DNA of 14,034 nt, taken from contig VKHC01000197.1 of NCBI GenBank assembly GCA_015143735.1, forward strand, positions 1 through 14,034, read 5' to 3'. Shown piece after piece: positions 8,129-14,034 of the stretch. A program made the position numbers and the translations under genes. The notes beneath the pieces are model-generated. The model had not been told where the DNA came from, ran no database searches, and saw only the letters and a program-made list of their open reading frames with translations. Source of the stretch: Synura sp. LO234KE. Taxonomy: Eukaryota > Sar > Synurophyceae > Synurales > Mallomonadaceae. Each line of letters opens with the position of its first letter. The stretch's first letter is position 1.

Positions 8129-8579
8129 TTCTAGGGACTTCATCCGAGGTCGAGCAACTTCATTTGGCCGTAGTTTATAATATCTCAATTTGATCCTTAC
8201 TGTCTTCTGCCTTTGAAAAAGTGATTCAAGAGCTAATAAGTAATGTGCGGATAGTGTGGTACAATTATTTTCATTGTTCCGATTTGATTAATTTAATTGA
8301 AATTATTCTTTTCCGGAAAATCCTTCATCTTAATCATTGTAAAAGACAGTAGGCAGGATGACTACACAGACCTATCTAATAATTAAGAGCCCCCATGCAC
8401 CAACTGGCAAGCCATGCAATTATTCTTGGTATGAATCATGCGTTCTGCGGTTTAAATTGTGATTGTTTGTAACTTGCTAAGAATAAGAAAAGGGGAGAGG
8501 AGCAGGCGGATATTAAAGTTAAAACAGGAGGGTGTACCAGCAGGCGGAAATTGTAATGAAAGGACTTGTAAATTCTTCA
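8129..8579. other. Downstream flank of argJ, no gene seen
   Basis: AT-rich and without recognisable coding content. It should hold the argJ 3' untranslated region; no certain polyadenylation signal could be assigned. An open plus frame of 103 codons starts at 8459 and runs to 8770, but it crosses the hairpin cluster and shows no family resemblance, so I do not call it a gene. Confidence 0.45.
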
Positions 8580-8757
8580 ATTGGCGTACTAACAGCCAAT
8601 CTACAGGGGTACCACGTGGCACTGCTGTAGTGAGTGGCTCAACACGTAACAAAATGGATCGGCTATATCAGCTCGTCAGTATATCAACGCTGATTCGGGA
8701 CCACCAAAGACTGCTGTGGTCCACCATAGTAGTCGCTACTATCATTACATACGGTGG
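8580..8757. other. Cluster of four inverted repeats, possible structured RNA or element end
   Basis: Four perfect stems follow one another in 178 bp. ATTGGC/GCCAAT lies at 8580-8585 and 8595-8600. CTACAG/CTGTAG lies at 8601-8606 and 8625-8630, enclosing the palindrome CCACGTGG (8612-8619). GGACCAC/GTGGTCC lies at 8698-8704 and 8716-8722. ATAGTAG/CTACTAT, with a TCG loop, lies at 8726-8742, itself flanked by CCACC (8721-8725) and GGTGG (8753-8757). A run of five T follows near 8795. This may be a structured transcript, a foldback element or a protein-binding region; nothing visible decides between these. Confidence 0.35.
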
Positions 8758-8772
8758 TGACAGCTATTAGGC
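8721..8772 (+). repeat. Dispersed repeat, copy 1
   Basis: The core caccatagtagtcgctacta matches 16 of 19 bases with caccgtaggagccgctacta at about 10359-10378. A second block further on, acagctattaggcacc, resembles actgctataatagctcacc, also in the same order at the other site. Both copies are in direct orientation and flank the plus-strand reading frames at 8964-10339. Confidence 0.4.
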
Positions 8773-8963
8773 ACCAGCCATGATAGTCCTCTGTTTTTAA
8801 AAAATGTTTTTTGTGAATGTGCTAAAACGTTTGTAATATTTTACCATTTGGCTTCTGAGTAGTTTTGCCAAAGTATTTTTAGCATAATAAGAGAGGCCTC
8901 TGATCCACGCTAAATCTAAGTATTCAAAAACGAAGGCGACACCGCTCACGGCTTTTGGCGTAA

Positions 8964-9230
8964 TCTGTAAGATGGAAAACAACTACGACCTGCGAATCCG
9001 GTTTCCCCAACCTCTTCAAGGCGAAGGTAGCAGGCCTCCAGCCAATTGAATATACTAACAGAGATAAAATTTTGGAGCTTCCTGGACAACCACTACCAGA
9101 CCAGGATTTTGGCCAAGCCAGGTTTTTGACGCAATTTACGTTTGAAGCGCTGGGGAATTCAACCCAAATTCTAATTTTTTTCAAAATTGCATCAGCAAAA
9201 ATCCTCTATATGCCCCTATCCAACTTTTAG
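8964..9230 (+). pseudogene. Open frame resembling an extracellular beta-sandwich domain, no start codon
   Basis: This frame is open from just after a TAA at 8961 to a TAG at 9228 and has no Met near its start, so it is either an internal exon or a broken piece. The peptide has the rhythm of a jelly-roll carbohydrate-binding-like domain: FPNLFKAKVAGLQPIEYTN, then KILELPGQPLPDQDFGQA, then RFLTQFTFEALGNSTQILI. The Gly/Asn/Ser turn between two strands of alternating hydrophobic residues is the feature that suggests it. The named fold is an inference from pattern, not from a recognised family signature. The frames that follow downstream on the same strand (9187-9612 and 9551-10339) probably belong to the same gene. 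Confidence 0.4.
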
Positions 9231-9612
9231 CGCTTCATGTTCCCAGTTTGGCAACAGTATCCAAGGCGGAATTATTAAGAACAACACGAGATTGAGATTC
9301 AATTTAAGGAGTTATAAAGATGACATACAGCGTGAGTTTCAGCATCGATCAACTTTGGCAAACTCAGATGAATTTCTCCCATTCAATACTCCTTTGGCCT
9401 TATCACTGCGTTTTTCACAGAATTCTTTCGACAATGACACGCGCAATTTAAGGTAATCACCACTAAACGTTTGGCGCTCATATCTTGTAGAAAATGAGAA
9501 TGGTCAAGTGAAATTCTGCGACGATTCTCACCTCTCACTAGATAAGCTATATGGCACAATATGGGTCTACTCCAGATCAAAGGTGTTACACCCCTTGGTT
9601 TCTCTCTATAGT
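9187..9612 (+). pseudogene. Plus-strand open frame interrupted by one stop
   Basis: In one frame, starting from a non-ATG codon at 9187, the peptide runs through GGIIKNNTRLRFNLRSYKDD and FNTPLALSLRFSQNSFDNDT to a TAA at 9454-9456. It then continues in the same frame with VWRSYLVENENGQVKF and CDDSHLSLDKLYGTIWVY until a TAG near 9610. The single stop could be a nonsense change in a relic. Alternatively the stop could be spliced out (GTAATC at 9453 and a TTGTAG at about 9490 bound only 38 bp, and the join changes frame), which fits poorly. I do not recognise the product. Confidence 0.3.
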
Positions 9613-10339
9613 TAGAGGCCCAACAATTACGTTCCAGGCTGCAGGCGCTTCCATTTTTTCTATTGGATCAAGGCGAGACGCGTCTTGCAGTACAGGTCAA
9701 GCGGTTAAGCCAGGAGATAAATATGTGTCCACCACTCCTTTCGCATCACGTAAGGCAGACACACTCTTCGTCTACCTTCACGGCTACTTCGTCGAATACA
9801 GACACATAGCCCCCTCTCGTTTTCAAGAGCTCTCACCGAAGATTTTACGAACTCTTTCCGGGGACGTTTTCTCTGCCTCTCAAGTGAATTCTATTGAAAG
9901 TTGCATCGAGAATATTAGCACCCCTGACCCTGGGCTCGGTCATCAACCCCCTAGTGGTTCCTTCGACAACGGTAAAGGCGCCGTGGCTTTTGGATCAATT
10001 TGTACACTCCCATTTTCCTTCCTCTTCCCTTTCCTTCACGCCCGATTTGTAAAGCCCTCCCGCTATTTCTCGCCCTCCGCAGCTGGGTCTAATTTCAGCC
10101 AAGAACTTTTCCACTACAAAATAAGTACTTTTTCTAGTGCTCACCATCCCACAACTGGCTCCGAGGGAAAGGAGCCTGGTTGTCGAAGTCTTTTGGGAGG
10201 AAAAAAGCGTATCTTCTCCCCCGCTGCTTTCCTAGATCTGCTTGCTGTCCTAGATAGATTATCCCTTTTTGGTGCTTGTTCACAAATTACCTACCACGGT
10301 CTCGGTTGGCGTGGTGGCCTGCTCTCTCGAGATAATTAA
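9551..10339 (+). CDS. Hypothetical protein, 262 codons, possibly the last part of a larger gene
   Basis: This is the longest uninterrupted plus frame in the region; at roughly 48% GC a frame this long is unlikely by chance, which suggests current or recent coding use. The first ATG is at 9551 and a stop lies only four codons upstream, so it could be a complete small gene or an exon following the frames at 8964-9612. Visible features are a Ser/Thr-rich first half (VRGPTITFQAAGASIFSIG), a Tyr-rich stretch (DTLFVYLHGYFVEYRH) and an aromatic stretch (LPFSFLFPFLHARF) that is too short and mixed to be a certain membrane segment. There is no signal peptide at the ATG. No family recognised. The dispersed repeat copy at about 10359 begins 20 bp after its stop. 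Confidence 0.35.
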   Translation: MAQYGSTPDQRCYTPWFLSIVRGPTITFQAAGASIFSIGSRRDASCSTGQAVKPGDKYVSTTPFASRKADTLFVYLHGYFVEYRHIAPSRFQELSPKILRTLSGDVFSASQVNSIESCIENISTPDPGLGHQPPSGSFDNGKGAVAFGSICTLPFSFLFPFLHARFVKPSRYFSPSAAGSNFSQELFHYKISTFSSAHHPTTGSEGKEPGCRSLLGGKKRIFSPAAFLDLLAVLDRLSLFGACSQITYHGLGWRGGLLSRDN

Positions 10340-10356
10340 GATGAATGATTTTTGGG

Positions 10357-10406
10357 GCACCGTAGGAGCCGCTACTAATGACAGTCACTGCTATAATAGC
10401 TCACCG
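10357..10406 (+). repeat. Dispersed repeat, copy 2
   Basis: Direct-orientation partner of 8721-8772, with the core caccgtaggagccgctacta followed by actgctataatagctcacc. The long hairpin seen in copy 1 is reduced here to GTAG/CTAC. It lies between the end of the 9551-10339 frame and the 3' end of the retroelement fragment below. Confidence 0.4.
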
Positions 10407-10574
10407 CGTTCCACCGATCCGCTATAGTACATTTCAGTGTGCGTTGTAATTCTATCTATTTGTGTTGAAATATTCTTATTTTTGCTTTTTCCGTAAACCA
10501 AGAAATGGTTATTTACTACTAGGAAGAGGAATAAGAGTACCGACCCGAGCACTGGCAAAGATTCCGTCAAAATC

Positions 10575-10660
10575 CTAGCAAATAACCACCCCATATGTAC
10601 CTAGTGGCAAGTCCCCCGACGGAGTAGAGGGCTCCGAGTGCAGTCACTCGGAGCCCTATA
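10575..10660 (-). repeat. Retroelement 3'-terminal module, copy 2, with a perfect 13-bp hairpin
   Basis: On the plus strand the arms are agggctccgagtg (10628-10640) and cactcggagccct (10645-10657), fully complementary around the loop cagt. On the minus strand the hairpin is followed by CCGTC, GGGGACTTGCC and GGTACATAT, as in copy 1. The module probably forms an RNA hairpin near the 3' end of the element transcript, where a reverse transcriptase could bind to start copying. That role is inferred from the position. Confidence 0.65.
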
Positions 10661-10929
10661 TCAGTCGTCTACCAAAATAAATGACAGAAATGAATGCACA
10701 GGCAGTAGTACCCAAAAACGCATGGCTAAGTGAATATGAAAAAAGCTCGCCACGATGAAGGCTGTTGTAGGGCAGAAGAACCTAACGGCTTCTGTTTGCC
10801 GAAGTAAACGATCAAGAAGTGGGCATTGAGCAATTGCGGTTCTGAGAGGGTAAGCTCGTCGCTGTCGTCGTATTGTCACTCGACAAACCACCGTAGGGAC
10901 TAAGAAAGGCGGAATTTTCCGATCCGATG

Positions 10930-11537
10930 CACCTGTTGCAGTGAGTTTGTCACCCGCGTCGTTACCTCTTGCAGTTGGAGTGTCCGCTCCCGTGTTGGCA
11001 CGCCTCTCGGAAAATGCTATGTCGAAATCGTTCCACAGCCGTGTGATGCACTCAATCAACTTCTTATTTGCAATGGCTCGATGAATTTCATCGCGAAAAG
11101 TTGTTAACGCAATGGCCACTATCTGAGATAACGCTGTACCGATTGCAGGGTGGAGGATTCTCGCGGCTGTATCCACTCCAGAGCATTATAGACCGCACTT
11201 AGTTCCCATATGTTGCCGGTGGCAAGGGAGGCCCCAACGAGGTAGGCCCCAACTCCGTTAGGGTGACGGGCCGAGAGTGTTCAACAATTGAATTGTCAGA
11301 GCAGACTACATGAACTCCGCACCCATGAAAGAGGAGCCGGAGCCGTCCGTGATGATTCCTACGTCTCGTTGAAAGAAAAGAGCATTGTCTGCGCGCTACC
11401 CACCGAGCCAGAAACGCTTTAGCATACTTCCGGGAAGTGAATTCCTTCACGGCATTGTGTACTCCCTTAGATTGCGCGCTAGCCTCCTTCCAGGTGGTAT
11501 AGATTCCAGGCAGGCGCCCCAATCAAACTGCATAGAA
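10930..11537 (-). pseudogene. RNase H1-like protein remnant: hybrid-binding domain plus RNase H, frameshifted
   Basis: The first part reads FYAV, a stop at 11525-11523, then GRLPGIYTTWKEASAQSKGV and EFTSRKYAKAFLARW (to about 11400). This is the hybrid-binding or viroplasmin-type domain found at the front of RNase H1 proteins. The catalytic domain follows in several frames: VHVVCSDNS (Asp codon 11297-11295), GAYLVGASLATGNIWELSAV (Glu at 11205-11203), VISDSGHCVNN (Asp at 11123-11121), NKKLIECITRLWNDF and ARGNDAGDKLTATGA (Asp at 10951-10949). All four carboxylates are traceable, but one stop and at least three frame changes rule out a working enzyme. The 3' module at 10575-10660 shows it belongs to a retroelement rather than to the host RNase H1 gene. 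Confidence 0.72.
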
Positions 11538-11540
11538 TAG

Positions 11541-12600
11541 AGTCGGTGGCTATGGTGTCGTAAGTTTGGGGCTCGGGATCCGAGCGGGGAGGGACCGTAA
11601 ATTGCGTTTTCCAAGACTTGTGGAAATGCGAGAAACTCGGAGCTAAATCACCTGCACTATTGTGGCTTACATGATGATGATCTTGAAGCCATTTGAATAG
11701 GAAAATCTTGTAATTATTTACGGTAATACATGAGGAACAAAGTAAGAGGACTAATACATGAGTGAGACTAAGCCGCACCTCCCCACCACACGGAACAAAC
11801 CACCGCTTCCCATGGCTCTAGGTGCTCACATCCAGAGGTGAAAATTACGGGGGATAGATATGGTAAAGCTAATCTAGCTAGGCCATTTCACTCCTTAAAC
11901 TCGAACACTGCTGCCAAGTATGTCGTTATGCTTGTTGTTTTCATGATTTCGTCGATGATCAGTTAGTACATCCTCTTCTATTGCTTCTTTCTCGTAGCAA
12001 ACAACAACTAGAAAGTTGCACATTCACACTTTTCTTTTCAATTAATTCAGCGCGGTAGCAATGTGCACTGCAGTCTCCTTGCATTGTGGCTTCTAATTGT
12101 CATGCCCCCCTAGGGTTTTCTGGTGATAGTCTTTCTTGGTTTCAGTACCTCTCCCCTACAAGTACTAAAAAACGAGCAACTATTTATATTCAGAAAAACA
12201 GTCTTGAGCTCACTCTGACTTACATTTGGCATACTAGCTTTCATTCGCTTTTAATTTTTTTATTTTTTATTTTTTTGTTGTAATCGTGAAAGTGAATAAA
12301 AGGAGAAGAAAAACTTTAAAAATTTAGCTTAGCTTTTAGCTTACTATTGCAACATGAAAAACCAATTTAAGCAAACCTACTAGCAATATCGCAGATCTTC
12401 ATCGTGTACGGGCAAGGCGGACATTAAATACCTACTGAGCGACCGCTGATTAAAAGATGTATAACTCATTCCAAAAATAATTCACGAGTAGGCACTGTGA
12501 TTACATGGCTTTAAATAAACAGAATGACTCATACTGGTGGACTCTCCACACAGTTTTTAAACATGCTTCCAACCTATCCCGCGTCGCGCCTTCAAACTCA
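11541..12600. other. Gene-poor stretch with simple repeats
   Basis: No supported gene. Notable points are a T-rich run around 12249-12278, a short tandem-like repeat (tagcttagcttttagctta, 12325-12343) and generally AT-rich DNA from about 11860. The end (12400-12600) lies downstream of the acidic-protein gene on the minus strand and should include its 3' untranslated region. Small open frames at 11479-11778 (minus) and 12086-12283 (plus) have no recognisable content. Confidence 0.45.
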
Positions 12601-14034
12601 TCAGAACCTCCGATCCCGGTGAGCACTCGATGGCATGGCACTGGTCTTGTAGTCATACTCATCCAACGCGGCGCTGTTCGAGACCTCTTGTTCACTCGTA
12701 CTTATATCAAAACCGTCATTATTATCGTCTGCAGCGGGATCCTCGTCCGAATCCGAGTCCGGTCGACCAATGCTGATCTCGTTCTCATCCTCTTCCTCAT
12801 CGAACCCTCCGCCCATACTGGACCTCGCCTGCGGGTGAGCGCGACTGACTCCGCGGTTCAGGTCTCGGGACGCAAATAACGAACCGGCGGGAGCGGGCGT
12901 AACCCGACTCGATCTCCCCCGGTCCTCTGATCGGTTCCCAGAATCATCCAGGTCGTCATCATCGTCATCCGGTTGCGTGCGAAGGACCGGCTGTTCTGTC
13001 CGACCATCCAGCCGCCCGCCCGGGACAGGGAGCGCTCCAGACGTCTGTCTGAACAGCCCTCGGGCCGCACCAGGCTGAGACGACGAGCTGTTGTTATTGT
13101 TGTTCGATAGATTTCCACGACTGCCCGATCCAGAAGCGCTCTTATTACGAGAGCCAAAGCCTCCGCTGTCATCGGAATCCTAAAAATGGGGGAACGACGT
13201 GCGCATATATGAAAGGGAAAGTGTTGAAATGGTACAGGCAGTCGTCGGCTACTAATTACAATAGGTCATATCCAACAATAGGCTCAATGGCTCGTACATT
13301 CGCGCCGCCCACAGACATCTCTTCCTCCTCCAAGCTCTCCTGCAGGCTCTCCACCTCCTCTTCCTCTAGGGTGCGGTCCTTGTATTCTTCAAAATCGTCG
13401 TCGGCGTAACCTCCCTCGCCCTGAGCATCACCCTCTCCCTCACCCTCTCCTGAGTCCGTCGGAGATGCAATCTCCCCACTCCTCCCTCTACCCCGCCCAT
13501 CCTTGACCAAAGTCGATGCATCCCCTGCCCCACCATTGGCCCCCACCCTCCGCTGCTCTTCCTCGTCCTCCTCTTGGTTACTGCTGCGGTTACTGGTCTG
13601 TAACGGATCGAATGAAACAGACGCGGAGTCCTCCAGCGACGGCATCTGAGCCAACACCTGCGACCGCTCGGTCTCCTCCGTTTCAAGAACAATGTCGTCA
13701 TCCTCCAGCACCAGGTCCTTACCACCGTTCTTCACTGTCACGTTGCTCTGTCCCCTCCCTTCCAGCCCACTGTCACGCGCATCCACTCCCTTCCCACCTT
13801 CCTTCTTGTCATCAAGATTGTCTTGAGAATCATCTAGAGCTGAGGAACGCCCGATCTCCCCTCCGCCGCTTATCTCCCTGGCCCTTGACTCCGGTCCACC
13901 GCCCTCTTCCTTCTCGTCGCCCAGGTCCTCGTGCCGGCTCGGCAGACGGCGGCGGGCGAACGACGGTATGGAGGGATCTGCTTTTACAAACACACCGTGG
14001 AGAAAGAGCACACACGAGTGAAGAGTTCACATCA
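12601..14034 (-). CDS. Highly acidic low-complexity protein, 3' part of a gene cut by the right edge
   Basis: Two minus-strand exons are visible. The first enters at about 13977 (acceptor TTTGTAAAAGCAG) or further right and runs to about 13277. The last runs from 13179 to the stop at 12601 and is open for 192 codons, although its first Met is only at 12816. Together they give roughly 425 residues of the C-terminal part. The upstream exon is rich in Glu, Asp, Gly and Ser (EGEGEGDAQGEGGYADDDFEEY, then LEEEEVESLQESLEEEEM). The last exon has NNNNN-SSSS, DDDDDDLDDS, DEEEDENE and DSDSDEDPAADDNND, typical casein kinase II-type acidic Ser clusters, and ends SSAHRDRRF. The protein is probably disordered; a nuclear, chromatin or ciliary role is possible for such proteins but nothing here decides. 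No in-frame ATG is seen at the right end, so the start lies outside. Confidence 0.65.
13180..13276 (-). other. Intron of the acidic-protein gene, donor uncertain
   Basis: The acceptor CCCCCATTTTTAG at 13180 opens the long last exon (DSDDSGGFGSRNK). The upstream frame ends in a TAA at about 13256-13258, so a splice is needed. In-phase donors are GTTGGA at 13276 (97-bp intron) or GTACGA at 13297 (118 bp). GTAATT at 13259 is out of phase with this acceptor but fits an alternative acceptor GATGACAG at 13166. Confidence 0.6.

Larger units (their letters stand above)
10575..11540 (-). mobile_element. Second retroelement 3' fragment, minus strand
   Basis: In minus-strand order this fragment has a hybrid-binding domain, a frameshifted RNase H and, about 300 bp later, the same 3' module as at 735-835. 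It looks like a 5'-truncated, decayed insertion. The two elements share the 3' end and a similar RNase H (SNTGELSSIYHGLD here matching TGNIWELSAVYNALEW), but the hybrid-binding domain is not seen in the other copy. The 5' edge above 11540 is not defined; a Pro/Ser linker-like stretch reads upstream to about 11640 without clear family content. Confidence 0.6.

Noticed and set aside
8630-8725. A-box-like TGGCTCAACAC and B-box-like GATTCGGGACC with a following T-run, suggesting a tRNA or SINE
   Set aside because: The B-box has two mismatches, no T-arm stem surrounds it and no cloverleaf can be drawn; kept only as part of the hairpin cluster.
9453-9490. 38-bp GT...AG unit that would remove the stop at 9454-9456
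   Set aside because: It is shorter than the other introns here and moves the reading out of the protein-like frame that continues after the stop.
12505-12879. 124-codon open frame on the plus strand
   Set aside because: It is opposite the acidic last exon; the Ile/Val/Leu runs are the reverse reading of Asp/Glu-rich codons.
1-14034. Bacterial defence cluster, prophage or CRISPR array
   Set aside because: Genes are split by spliceosomal introns, there are no operon-like runs, no regularly spaced repeats and no phage or defence proteins.

Overview
The window looks like nuclear DNA of a microbial eukaryote. Two genes can only be read by removing short spliceosomal introns of about 51-88 bp with GT/AG ends. 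Long gene-free AT-rich stretches alternate with decayed retroelement DNA. The EF-hand family, the ArgJ subtype and the intron sizes would suit an alga or a related protist such as a stramenopile, but no rRNA or other strong marker is present, so the lineage is an inference.

Layout. About 1-3.4 kb holds GC-rich, frameshifted remains of a retroelement on the minus strand: a long open frame, a linker and a type-1 RNase H, ending in a conserved 3' module near 735-835. A second fragment of the same family sits at the left edge. 3.4-4.5 kb is AT-rich and empty. 4476-6402 (minus) is a six-exon gene for a protein of about 531 residues with an N-myristoylation motif, degenerate EF-hands and a long Ser/Arg/Pro-rich tail. 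105 bp away and divergent, 6508-8128 (plus) is a complete argJ (glutamate/ornithine N-acetyltransferase) in three or four exons.

8.1-10.35 kb holds a cluster of hairpins, a dispersed repeat of about 50 bp, and a plus-strand series of open frames (8964-10339) that looks like an unrecognised gene or its relic. 10.57-11.54 kb (minus) is a second retroelement 3' end: an RNase H1-type hybrid-binding domain, a frameshifted RNase H and the same 3' module, here with a perfect 13-bp hairpin. 11.8-12.6 kb is empty. From 12601 to the right edge (minus) lies the 3' part of a gene for a very acidic, low-complexity protein.

The living genes are probably argJ, the EF-hand gene and the acidic-protein gene. 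The rest is mostly mobile-element debris. I found no bacterial-style gene cluster, CRISPR array, tRNA or rRNA. The most unusual items are the shared 3' hairpin module, the 51-bp in-frame introns that hide inside open frames, and the EF-hand protein whose calcium loops have decayed.
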